Shown: positions 53,991 to 61,848 of the stretch, in pieces | Position numbering within the stretch: the first letter of the stretch is position 1 | Layout of the letters: every line of letters begins with the position of its first letter | Source of the DNA: CAVAWX01 sp963592385 | GTDB taxonomy: Bacteria > Actinomycetota > Coriobacteriia > Coriobacteriales > QAMH01 | Assembly: GCA_963592385.1 (NCBI GenBank) | Contig: CAVAWX010000001.1 | Location: forward strand, 3,691-67,690 | Direction: 5' to 3' | DNA length: 64,000 nt | Notes under the pieces: generated by a model | Told to the model about the DNA's origin: nothing | What the model saw: the letters and a program-made list of their open reading frames with translations, nothing else | The model's database searches: none | Position numbers and translations under genes: made by a program

Positions 53991-54563
53991 TTATCTTTCA
54001 CCTCCGGTCGTTGCAGCCGAGAGCGCGGCACGGGTCTGCTCGAGCTGAGTCGCGATGCTCGCGTCGATGCGCCTTCCGTGCGCGCCCAAGACGATGCCAC
54101 CCAAAATGGAGGGGTCGACATGCTCGCGGAGCACAATCTCCTTGCCCTCGTAGTGGCCTGCGTATTTCTCCTTGATTGCCCGGCGCAGCTCGTCGTCGAG
54201 CTCGACGACGGTCGTCACGTCGATGATGACGACGCCCATGGCCTCTTCTGCCTGCGTGCCGAACGCGCCGACGACGCGGTGCAAAAGCCCCATGTCGCGG
54301 CGTTCCGACATCACCGCCAGCACGTCGAGCAGCTCCTCGTCGAAACCCTTGAAGACCTCGGACAGGATGGTCTTCCTGGCCTGGTCGGTCAGCGTCTCGT
54401 CGACGAGCGCCGCATGGAGGTTCGGATGGTCCAAGACCGCGGCCTGCACCTCTTGCAGCTGGGCGGAGACCTCATAGACGCGACCCTTGGCCTTGGCGGC
54501 CTCGAGGAGCACGTGCGCGTAGGTCTCGACCTCGCTTTTCTCGATCATGCGGTTTCTAGGCAT
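53991..54563 (-). CDS. atpH: ATP synthase delta subunit
   Basis: 190 residues. YAHVLLEAAKAKGRVYEV at the N-terminus, RDMGLLHRVVGAF, and the C-terminal DPSILGGIVLGAHGRRIDAS match the OSCP/delta family, the peripheral connection of F1 to the b-subunit stalk. It overlaps atpF's end by eight bases and precedes atpA. Confidence 0.94.
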   Translation of the reverse strand: MPRNRMIEKSEVETYAHVLLEAAKAKGRVYEVSAQLQEVQAAVLDHPNLHAALVDETLTDQARKTILSEVFKGFDEELLDVLAVMSERRDMGLLHRVVGAFGTQAEEAMGVVIIDVTTVVELDDELRRAIKEKYAGHYEGKEIVLREHVDPSILGGIVLGAHGRRIDASIATQLEQTRAALSAATTGGER

Positions 54564-55167
54564 CGAGCTTACCTACCTGTTCAATGCTGCGCTCTATGAG
54601 CTTGCGGTGGTCGGCGTCGGTGAAGCTCTCGCCGATCACGCGCTGCGTCACCGCGACGGTGAGGTCGGCCACAGAGCCCTGCAGGCCGGCGACGGCCGCC
54701 TGACGCTCGGACTCGATCTGCTCGCGCGCCTTGGCCACGATGGTGTCGGCGTCCGCCTGGGCTTTCTCGATCATCTCCGCGCGCATGGCCTCGCCTGCCT
54801 GCTTGGCCTCCGACACGATGGTCGACGCCTCCTGGCGGGCCTGGGCCAGCTGGTCGCGGTACTCCTGGAGCACGCGCGCGCTCTCGATGCGCGCCTCCTC
54901 GGATTTCTCGAGCGCCTCACGCACCACCTGCTCGCGCTTCTTCAGCACGTTCTCGAACGCCGGCCAGCCGAACTTGGCCAGCACGGCGAGCAGGATGAGG
55001 AAGGCGACGAGCATGGGGATGAACTCGTCCATCTGCGGCAGAATCGCGTTGATGCCCGAGTAGTCATGCGCGGCCGTCTCCTCCGCAAACGCCACGGCAG
55101 GCAGCCCGAGGGCCACGAGCGTGCCGAGCGTGCACGAGGACACGATCTTCGTCACACGTCTTCTCAC
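54556..55167 (-). CDS. atpF: ATP synthase b subunit with signal-like N-terminus
   Basis: 203 residues from GTG 55167. The first 30 residues (RRRVTKIVSSCTLGTLVALG, then LPAVAFAEE) look like a secretory signal with an AFA cleavage site. The standard b-subunit follows: membrane helix FIPMLVAFLILLAVLAKFGW, then PAFENVLKKREQVV and a long charged helix. GTG is chosen because AAAGGAGGTAGAAGAC stands before it, a near-perfect binding site; an ATG 14 codons upstream (55209) lacks one. It forms the peripheral stalk. Confidence 0.93.
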   Translation of the reverse strand: MRRRVTKIVSSCTLGTLVALGLPAVAFAEETAAHDYSGINAILPQMDEFIPMLVAFLILLAVLAKFGWPAFENVLKKREQVVREALEKSEEARIESARVLQEYRDQLAQARQEASTIVSEAKQAGEAMRAEMIEKAQADADTIVAKAREQIESERQAAVAGLQGSVADLTVAVTQRVIGESFTDADHRKLIERSIEQVGKLDA

Positions 55168-55220
55168 GTCTTCTACCTCCTTTGCCTGACTCGAATCTCC
55201 CACTGACATCCCGCCTCGTT

Positions 55221-55439
55221 CTAGAGGATGAAGGTCAGCACGAAGCCGATCAGAGCAAGGGCCTCGGCCAGAGCCGCGCCGATGATGAAGTTCGTGAACA
55301 GGCGGCCGGCCATCTCGGGCTGGCGGGCGGAGCCGACGCAGCAGCCGTAGCAGGCAATGCCGATGCCGATGCCCGGGCCGATCGCGCCAAGGCCGTAGCC
55401 GACAACCTTGAGTGCAGAGATGATGAGTGTCGCTTCCAC
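55221..55439 (-). CDS. atpE: ATP synthase c subunit
   Basis: 72 residues forming a two-helix hairpin: GYGLGAIGPGIGIGIACYGC, the polar loop SARQPEM, and FIIGAALAEALALIGFVLTF with the ion-carrying glutamate. The residues around it (AEAL) fit a proton- rather than sodium-binding ring. It starts with GTG after AAGAGGAGGAAGATA. A 196-base gap separates it from atpB, which is more than usual inside this operon. Confidence 0.95.
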   Translation of the reverse strand: MEATLIISALKVVGYGLGAIGPGIGIGIACYGCCVGSARQPEMAGRLFTNFIIGAALAEALALIGFVLTFIL

Positions 55440-55635
55440 TATCTTCCTCCTCTTTTCTACGCCCTCGGACCTTCACCGAAAGGCGCTCCGTGGCCTGCGC
55501 GCGGATCCTCTTCCCGCGACGCCTCCGGCCGTTTTACCGTTTCCTATATGCCCAAGCCGTGCCATGCGGCGCGGCGAGAAGCCGTAGTACGCGATGGGCG
55601 GCGCGACTCAAAGCGCCCCCGCCGCTTGGAGCCTT

Positions 55636-56460
55636 CTAGTGCTCCGCCGTCGCCAGCCCGATGTAGACCGCCGACAATATGGTGAACACGTACGCCTGCA
55701 AGAAGGCCACCAGGCATTCCAGCGCGTACATGAGGATGAGCAAGAGCATCCAGCCGATGGGCGGCAGGCCGAGCAAGATGTTGCCCGACGCGATCATCGA
55801 CTGCAGGAAGACGCTCGTGGCCAGCGCGAAGATGCCGAGCACCATGTGGCCGGCGAACATGTTGCCGTAAAGCCGGACCGCCAGCGTGAGCCAGCGCAGA
55901 ATGAGCGAGATCAGCTCGAAGAACCAGATGATGGGAACCATGACCACGGGCAGGCCGGACGGGGCGATGGACTTGATGTAGCCCCAGCCACCGCGCGCCT
56001 TGATGCCGACGTAGTTGAAGTAGAAGAACGTGATGGTGGCCAGCGCCCAGGTGACGGAAATCGTGCCGGTGGGCGTCTTCAGGCCGGGGATGAGGCCGAT
56101 GAAGTTCGAGACGAGGATGAAGAAGAACATGGTGGCCAGAAGCGGCATGTGGGCCTCGTAGCCCTTGCCGATGGCGCCCTCGCCCATGTTTTTCTTCACG
56201 CTGTCGTAGCCGTACTCGATCATGTTGGCGAAGCGGTCGGTGGGAATGATGGTGATGCGCTTGGCGCCGACGATGACGACGACGGCCGTGAGCACCACGC
56301 ACACGCACATCCAGAAGATGTACTGCGTGTAGCCCACGCTGTCGAGGCCGAAGAGCACCTGGCCGCCCGTGATGACAGGCTGGAACAGGTACTGCGGGTC
56401 GAACGAATGCTGAAGCTCGGGAACCGAATTCGCGAGCTGCTCGAGAGGATTCACACTCAC
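55636..56460 (-). CDS. atpB: ATP synthase a subunit
   Basis: 274 residues with five or six membrane segments. LRWLTLAVRLYGNMFAGHMV carries the essential arginine facing the c-ring, and the last part (MLLLILMYALECLVAFLQAY) is conserved. It provides the half-channels for ions in Fo. It starts with GTG at 56460 after AAGGGGTAAGTCGC. Confidence 0.95.
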   Translation of the reverse strand: MSVNPLEQLANSVPELQHSFDPQYLFQPVITGGQVLFGLDSVGYTQYIFWMCVCVVLTAVVVIVGAKRITIIPTDRFANMIEYGYDSVKKNMGEGAIGKGYEAHMPLLATMFFFILVSNFIGLIPGLKTPTGTISVTWALATITFFYFNYVGIKARGGWGYIKSIAPSGLPVVMVPIIWFFELISLILRWLTLAVRLYGNMFAGHMVLGIFALATSVFLQSMIASGNILLGLPPIGWMLLLILMYALECLVAFLQAYVFTILSAVYIGLATAEH

Positions 56461-56479
56461 GCGACTTACCCCTTCTCCT

Positions 56480-56782
56480 TCACTTACGAACAGAACGCCA
56501 TATGGAAAACGAGATGGTCGACGCGGTGAGGACGACTATCTCGGCCACGGCAAACGGCAAGAGCAACTCGCGAGCGAGCACGCCGACGGCAATCGCGCTG
56601 CCGAACAAGACGAGCGCCGAGACGAGCGTGACCACGAGGAGCAACCCCACGAGGTTCGTCTTGCCGAGCGCGTCGTTTGAAACGGCCGTCATGCGCACGC
56701 GGCGCAAGCCCCAGGCAAACGGCAGGACGCTGAGCGCGCCGGCGCATGCACCGAGGACAATCGCCACCGCCGTCACGTTCAC
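56480..56782 (-). CDS. AtpI-like small membrane protein
   Basis: 100 residues with about three or four hydrophobic segments (VTAVAIVLGACAGALSVLPF, LVGLLLVVTLVSALVLFGS, LLLPFAVAEIVVLTAST). Its place just before atpB fits AtpI, a dispensable assembly factor of the c-ring, but the sequence itself is not diagnostic. The start at GTG 56782 (MNVTAVAIV) is uncertain as the binding site is weak. A longer frame upstream encodes no membrane sequence. Confidence 0.65.
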   Translation of the reverse strand: MNVTAVAIVLGACAGALSVLPFAWGLRRVRMTAVSNDALGKTNLVGLLLVVTLVSALVLFGSAIAVGVLARELLLPFAVAEIVVLTASTISFSIWRSVRK

Positions 56783-57093
56783 CGCTTTCCGTCGTGCACA
56801 CTCCCGTGTGCCTTCCCATTGCAAACGAGTACGTATGCTAGCAGGAATCCCGAGCTGCGGGCGCAAAATACCGTGTGGCTCGGCCAATCATTTCGGTGAA
56901 CGGAAAAAACCACGTGTGGAGGGCGTTGAACAGGGGTTTTTCGGGGCGCGAATATGCAGAAAGTATGAAGTTTCGGGCGCGAGTCGGGCGCGGTTCGGCC
57001 ACAGATCAGGCACAAGCCGGGCGCGGATTGGGCGCGGGTTGGACGCGGATTGGGCGCGGGTTGGACACGGGCCGGGCGCGCTCTACGCTGCGG
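56783..57093. other. region upstream of the ATP synthase operon, with GC repeats
   Basis: 311 bases between rpiB and the AtpI-like gene. The left part (56783-56880) probably contains the atp promoter: on the minus strand TTGCGC is followed after 17 bases by TGCTAGCAT near 56833-56840. The right part, 56969-57080, is a degenerate array of GGGCGCG-type words including a clear 22-bp tandem duplication. No gene was found. Confidence 0.45.
57023..57066. repeat. 22-bp tandem repeat, two exact copies
   Basis: GCGGATTGGGCGCGGGTTGG with the two further bases AC occurs twice in direct succession (57023-57044 and 57045-57066). Partial copies with GGGCGCG and GGTTCGG/GAGTCGG extend the array on both sides. 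It lies just after the rpiB stop. Confidence 0.8.
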
Positions 57094-57552
57094 CTACGCG
57101 GGCAGGAGGGCGTCGATCTTCTCCACGCGGCGCGCGTGGCGCCCGCCGGCAAAGGGGGTGGAGAGGAAGGCGTCGAGAATGGCCTCGTTGTCGGCGGCGT
57201 CCACGAAGCGCCCGGAGAGCGTGAGGACGTTCGCGTCGTTGTGCTCGCGGGAGAGGCGGGCGAACTCGACGCTCACGGCGTTTGCCGCGCGCACGCCCGG
57301 CACCTTGTTGGCCGCGATGGCCATGCCGATGCCCGTGCCGCACACGAGGACCCCGAAGTCGGCCCGGCCGTCTGCCACGGCATGCGCGACGGCGGCGGCG
57401 TAGTCGGGGTAGTCCACGCTGTCGGCGCTGTCGCAGCCGCAGTCCTCGACCACGTGGCCGCGCGACGCCAACCAAGCGCGCAGGCTCTCCTTCTGCTCGA
57501 AGCCGCCGTGGTCGCTGCCGATGGCGATGCGCAGGTCGTGCGTCTGTGGCAT
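57094..57552 (-). CDS. rpiB: ribose-5-phosphate isomerase B
   Basis: 152 residues. RIAIGSDHGGFEQKESL at the N-terminus, DYPDYAAAVAHAVADG, and the active-site cysteine in VLVCGTGIGMAIAANK are typical of RpiB. It interconverts ribose 5-phosphate and ribulose 5-phosphate. ATG 57552 has GGGGAAGGTACACGAC before it; earlier codons in frame are not conserved. Confidence 0.95.
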   Translation of the reverse strand: MPQTHDLRIAIGSDHGGFEQKESLRAWLASRGHVVEDCGCDSADSVDYPDYAAAVAHAVADGRADFGVLVCGTGIGMAIAANKVPGVRAANAVSVEFARLSREHNDANVLTLSGRFVDAADNEAILDAFLSTPFAGGRHARRVEKIDALLPA

Positions 57553-57628
57553 GTCGTGTACCTTCCCCTCGTCTACATATATATGTATCGCGGCGTCGTC
57601 CCACCGCACGCGCGCGATGCATGGTGAA

Positions 57629-57696
57629 CGCGACGTGCGCTCTTCACGGTGAAGCTTTTCACGGCGAGGTGCGACGTGCGCTGTTCACGGTGAAGC
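57629..57696. repeat. direct repeats with TTCACGGTGAA cores
   Basis: CGACGTGCGCT-CTTCACGGTGAAGC (about 57630-57655) is repeated as CGACGTGCGCT-GTTCACGGTGAAGC (about 57672-57696), with a TTTTCACGG partial copy between. The period is close to 42 bases. TTCACGGTGAA is itself a near palindrome. It lies between rpiB and the Sua5 gene; similar words appear elsewhere in the window. Confidence 0.7.
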
Positions 57697-57719
57697 GCGG
57701 CGCGCGGCAAGCCTCGTGT

Positions 57720-58448
57720 TCACGCGCCGGCCGCGGCCTCCATGATAGCGCCTTCGGGGATGGCGCCGGAGCGCACGATGCGCAAACTCTCCCCCGTGCA
57801 GTCCACGATGGTGGACGGCACGGCGCCCGGGCACTCTTCGGGCAGGCAGGCCGCCCCGGGCAGCAAGAGAAAACCCGGCTCGATGTCTGTGCGCCGCGCG
57901 GGCGCGGGCATGCCGTGGATGTTGGCCGAGGTGCAGGCAAGGGGCGCGTCGATCGCGCGCATGAGGGCGCGCAGCGCGTCGTCGTCGGGCACGCGCAGGG
58001 CGAGGGTACCGTCGTCGGCGCAGCAACCGATCGCGCGGGCGGGAAGCGAGGCCTTCACCACGAGGGTGAGCGCCCCCGGCCACAGCCGCGCGGCGAGCTT
58101 TCGCGCTGCGGCGCCAGGCTCTGCCGCCCAGCAGGAAAACGCCTCGTCTGCGTCGGGCACGAGCCACGCGAGCGCCTGGCTGCGGGGGCGCAGCTTCAAC
58201 GCGCATATCGTCTCGACCGCCGCAGGCGTCGGCACGGCGGCCAGCCCGTAGACGGTGTCGGTGCCGAGAACCACGACCTGGCCTGCGGACAGCGCGGCGA
58301 CGAGCTCCGGGTCCGGCTGCGGATGAACGTCCGCCTTCAGGTCTGCGTCCGGCCGCGGCGTCGTGCCCGGCTGCGGCGTCGTGTCCGCCGTCGAGTCCAT
58401 GCCCGTCTGCGGTTCCGCGCCCTCCCCCATCGCCGCCCGTGCGCTCAT
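57720..58448 (-). CDS. threonylcarbamoyl-AMP synthase (Sua5/YwlC/YrdC)
   Basis: 242 residues. VVVLGTDTVYGLAAVPT, CALKLRPRSQALAWLVPD and LACTSANIHGMPAP are the YrdC family signatures. It makes threonylcarbamoyl-AMP for the t6A modification of tRNA. About 45 N-terminal residues of Pro/Asp/Thr-rich sequence precede the domain. ATG 58448 overlaps the recN stop (ATGA), which supports this start despite the atypical N-terminus. Confidence 0.92.
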   Translation of the reverse strand: MSARAAMGEGAEPQTGMDSTADTTPQPGTTPRPDADLKADVHPQPDPELVAALSAGQVVVLGTDTVYGLAAVPTPAAVETICALKLRPRSQALAWLVPDADEAFSCWAAEPGAAARKLAARLWPGALTLVVKASLPARAIGCCADDGTLALRVPDDDALRALMRAIDAPLACTSANIHGMPAPARRTDIEPGFLLLPGAACLPEECPGAVPSTIVDCTGESLRIVRSGAIPEGAIMEAAAGA

Positions 58449-60079
58449 GCCCGTGCCTCCGCCTGCGCGGCAAGCATGGTGCGCGCGTGCTCCAGCGCGC
58501 TTGCATCCGAGCTGCCGGAGAGCATGCGCGCGATCTCGGCCACGCGCTTTTCGCCGTCCACGCGCACGACGCAGGTGAGCTGCGCACCGTCCGCGTCCGT
58601 CTCCTTTTCCACCACGTAGTGCGCGTCGGCCAGGGCCGCCACCTGCGCCAGATGCGTGACCACGACGACCTGCGCCCCATTGCTGAGCCGTGCGAGGCGC
58701 GAGGCCACGGCGTTTGCCGTCTGCCCGCCGATGCCGGCGTCCACCTCGTCGAAGACGAGCATGTCCTCACCGCCGCCCGCGTGGGCGCGGCGCACGCACT
58801 CCAGAGCGAGCAGCACGCGGGACAGCTCGCCGCCACTTGCGATGCGCGCGAGCGGACGGGGGCGCGTGGCAGGCGACGGAGCGTAGAGCAGCTCCGCCGC
58901 GTGCGCGCCGGCCTCCGTCCAGCGCTCGAAGGGCAGCTCGGTGAAGGAAAACGAGAACGCGGCCTGCGGCATCGCGAGTTCGGCCAGCTCGGCGCCCAGT
59001 TTCTCGCAGAGTTCGCGGCCAGATGCCTCGCGCAGCTCTGAGAGCGCCCGGGCCTCGCGCTCCAAGGCCTCGCGGGCGGCCGCCTCTTCGAGGCGTGCGG
59101 CCTCGAGGCGGGCCGGCGCGTCGTCTGCGGCATCGACCAGCTCGCGCGCGCGGGCCCTCGTGGCAAGCACCTGCTCCATGCCCGGCCCGAAGCGGCGCAT
59201 GAGGCCGGAAAGCGCGTCGAGGCGCGAGAGCACCTCTTCGAGGCGCTGCGGGTCGGCGTCGAGGTGCGCGGCGTATGCGGACAGGTCGCGCCCCACGTCG
59301 GAGGCCGTCTCGGACAGCTCGTCCACACGCGCGGCCAGCTCGTCGAGCGCGGGGTCGATGCCCTGGTGCCGCCCCAGCTCGTCTGCCGCGCGGGCCAGCT
59401 GGTCGAGCGCCGCGCCGTCGTCGTGCAGCGCCGCCTTCGCCGCGAACAGCGCCCGTGCCAGCTGCTCGGCATGCTGCAGGCGCGGCAGCTCGGCCTCGAG
59501 CTCTTCATATTCACCATCCACAGGCGCCACCTTGTCGATCTCGGCGGCGGCAAAGGAGAGAAACTCCAGCTCGCCGGCCGCCGTGTCCTGCGCCTCTTCC
59601 AAGGCCTCGACGCGCGCGGCCGCCGCGCGCCACGCGTCGCGCGCCTCGCGGTAGGGGGCGAGGTGGGCCAGCTCGGGGTCGATCCACGCGTCCAGATACG
59701 ACAGCTGGAAGGCGGGCTGCAGCAGCGCCACCTGCTCGTGCTGGCCGAGCATGCGCACGGACTTCGCGGCCTCGGCCAGCTCGGCGACCGTGGCCATGTG
59801 CCCGTCCACGCGGCAGCGCGAGCGCCCCTTCGCCGACACCTGGCGCGAGACGACGTGCTCTTCGCCGTCCGCGAAAAAGCGCGCCTCGGCGCAGGCATGC
59901 TCGGCGCCGTCGCGCACCGCCTGCGCGTCCGCCCTATGCCCGCACACCATCTTCAACGCGGACAGAAGCGCCGTCTTGCCCGCGCCCGTCTCGCCCGTCA
60001 GGACCGTCAGGCCTTCGGGAAAGGAGATGTCGGCCTCGGCGATGAGGGCGACGTTTTGCACATGCAGCTCGTCGAGCAT
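58445..60079 (-). CDS. recN: DNA repair protein RecN
   Basis: 544 residues. Walker A LTGETGAGKTALLSALK near the start and the C-terminal ABC part RIASGGELSRVLLALECV with DMLVFDEVDAGIGGQTA enclose a long coiled-coil. RecN is an SMC-like protein that holds broken DNA ends. It starts 12 bases after nadK and overlaps the Sua5-type gene. Confidence 0.95.
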   Translation of the reverse strand: MLDELHVQNVALIAEADISFPEGLTVLTGETGAGKTALLSALKMVCGHRADAQAVRDGAEHACAEARFFADGEEHVVSRQVSAKGRSRCRVDGHMATVAELAEAAKSVRMLGQHEQVALLQPAFQLSYLDAWIDPELAHLAPYREARDAWRAAAARVEALEEAQDTAAGELEFLSFAAAEIDKVAPVDGEYEELEAELPRLQHAEQLARALFAAKAALHDDGAALDQLARAADELGRHQGIDPALDELAARVDELSETASDVGRDLSAYAAHLDADPQRLEEVLSRLDALSGLMRRFGPGMEQVLATRARARELVDAADDAPARLEAARLEEAAAREALEREARALSELREASGRELCEKLGAELAELAMPQAAFSFSFTELPFERWTEAGAHAAELLYAPSPATRPRPLARIASGGELSRVLLALECVRRAHAGGGEDMLVFDEVDAGIGGQTANAVASRLARLSNGAQVVVVTHLAQVAALADAHYVVEKETDADGAQLTCVVRVDGEKRVAEIARMLSGSSDASALEHARTMLAAQAEARA

Positions 60080-60091
60080 GGAAGGCCTCCT

Positions 60092-60916
60092 TCACCCGCG
60101 CTCGTCGAAGAAGAGCTCCGCGACGTTTTCGAAGAACTCGCCGCCGCCCCGCGCGAAGAGCACGTCCTTTTCCCCACGGCGGCACACGATGTGCTCGGGC
60201 ACGGCCGGCGTGCGCAGGACCTGGCCGTCGATGAACAGCGATGCCTCGGCGGTGTAGCGGCCCAAGAGGCGCAGCTCCAGCACGTCGGAGCCCGCGAGCA
60301 CGAGGGCGCGGGAGTTGATGGTGTGCGGCGCGACCGGCACCACGACAAGCCCGCCGTAGCCCGGCGAGACGATGGGGCCGCCCGCCGAGAGCGCATACGC
60401 CGTCGAGCCCGTGGCCGTGGCCGCCACGAAGCCGTCGGCGCGCACGTGCGCGATGGAGGTGCCGTTGACCGCGTAGGAGTATTCGACCATGTGGCCGGAG
60501 GTGCCGCGGGTGAACGCCAGCTCGTTGAGGGCCGTGCAGGTCATGCGCGTGCCGTCCGCGCAGGCCACTTCGGCGTCGAGGGTGGCGCGGCGCTCGAAGG
60601 GGACGTCGCCTGCAAGCGCGTCGCAGACCAGCTCCACCTCGTCGCGGTCGGGGTTGCCCGAGAGAAACGCGAGGTGGCCGTAGTTGAAGCCCAGCAGGGG
60701 CACGGGCGCGAAGTCGATGAGGTGCGCGGCGCCGAAGAAGGTGCCGTCGCCGCCCATGGGCACCACGAGGGCAAGCTCTGCCACGTCGCAGGGCAGGGTG
60801 CGCGTGTCGGGCGGCTGGACCTCGCAGTCGATGCCCGCCACGACAAGGCGGCTTTTCAGGTAGCCCGCGTGCGCGACAGCCTCGGGGTCGCCCGAGGGCA
60901 CCAGCAAGACCTTCAT
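60092..60916 (-). CDS. nadK: NAD kinase
   Basis: 274 residues. VVPMGGDGTFFGAAHL is the GGDGT motif; LLGFNYGHLAFL, ALNELAFTRG and ATATGSTAYALSAGGPIVSP complete the NAD kinase pattern. It makes NADP from NAD. The gene overlaps tlyA (ATGA at 60916) and precedes recN. Confidence 0.95.
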   Translation of the reverse strand: MKVLLVPSGDPEAVAHAGYLKSRLVVAGIDCEVQPPDTRTLPCDVAELALVVPMGGDGTFFGAAHLIDFAPVPLLGFNYGHLAFLSGNPDRDEVELVCDALAGDVPFERRATLDAEVACADGTRMTCTALNELAFTRGTSGHMVEYSYAVNGTSIAHVRADGFVAATATGSTAYALSAGGPIVSPGYGGLVVVPVAPHTINSRALVLAGSDVLELRLLGRYTAEASLFIDGQVLRTPAVPEHIVCRRGEKDVLFARGGGEFFENVAELFFDERG

Positions 60917-61848
60917 GTCCCCTCCCCTTCAAACATCTCGTGGGCCGCCGCGACGAGCGCGTGGATGTGCGCCTCGTCAATGGTAGCGCAGCACGCGGGG
61001 GCGCCCGCGCTGTTTTTCACGGTGAACGGGGTGGCCGTCTGCGCGCGCGCCGTACCGGCCTGCACTTCGCCGTCTGCCTGCGGCGCTTCACCGTCCGCGC
61101 CGAAGGCATCTGCCTGCCCCTTTTGCGCCCACATGAAAAACTCGATGTTGCCCTTGCGCCCGCGCACGGGAGAGGCCGCAAACCCGCGCACGGAAAAGCC
61201 CGTCTTGCGCGCGGCGTCTACGGCCAGGTGCAGCGCCGCCTCGTGGGCGGACGCGTCGCAGACCACGCCGCCGTCTCCCACCAGGGCGGCCGGCAGCTCG
61301 AACTGCGGCTTCACGAGCAGCACCGCAGAGGCGCCCTCCCCGAGCAGCCCGTAGATGTCGGGCAGCACCGCGGCCAGCGCGATGAAGGAGAGGTCGGCCA
61401 CAGCAAGCGCCACCTCCCCGCCGAGGTCGGCGGCGGAAAGCCCGCGCACGTTCGTGTTTTCCAGCAGTGTCACGCGCGCATCGTTGCGCAAGGCCCAGGC
61501 GAAGTCCGCCCGCCCCACGTCCACGGCGACGACGTGCGCCGCCCCGCGCCCGAGCAGGCAGTCGGTGAAGCCGCCGGTGGAACAGCCGAGGTCGGCGCAG
61601 CGCAGGCCGCGCGGGTCCACGCCGAAGGCATCGAGAGCGCCTGCAAGCTTCATCCCGCCGCGCGAGACGAAGGGGCAGGCCCGCTGCTTCATCCGGATCT
61701 TCGCGTCGGGGGAAATGCGCATGCCGCTCGAATCGGCGCGGTGCTCGCCCACGACGACCTCGCCTGCCATCACGGCGGCCTGCGCGTCGTGCAAGGTGGC
61801 GCACAGGCCCCGCGCCACGAGCAGCTCGTCGAGCCTCGGCTTCTTCAC
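60913..61848 (-). CDS. tlyA: TlyA family rRNA 2'-O-methyltransferase
   Basis: 311 residues. An N-terminal S4 domain (RLDELLVARGLCATLHDAQA, VSRGGMKLAGALDAF) is followed by an FtsJ-like methyltransferase: CADLGCSTGGFTDCLLGRGA, VVAVDVGRADFAWAL and LVKPQFELPAA. In mycobacteria TlyA methylates both rRNAs at capreomycin-relevant sites. A linker near residues 258-285 (Gly/Ala/Asp, then ATPFTVKNSAGAPA) is unusual and its DNA has TTCACCGT words. GTG 61848 overlaps the dxs stop. Confidence 0.92.
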   Translation of the reverse strand: MKKPRLDELLVARGLCATLHDAQAAVMAGEVVVGEHRADSSGMRISPDAKIRMKQRACPFVSRGGMKLAGALDAFGVDPRGLRCADLGCSTGGFTDCLLGRGAAHVVAVDVGRADFAWALRNDARVTLLENTNVRGLSAADLGGEVALAVADLSFIALAAVLPDIYGLLGEGASAVLLVKPQFELPAALVGDGGVVCDASAHEAALHLAVDAARKTGFSVRGFAASPVRGRKGNIEFFMWAQKGQADAFGADGEAPQADGEVQAGTARAQTATPFTVKNSAGAPACCATIDEAHIHALVAAAHEMFEGEGT

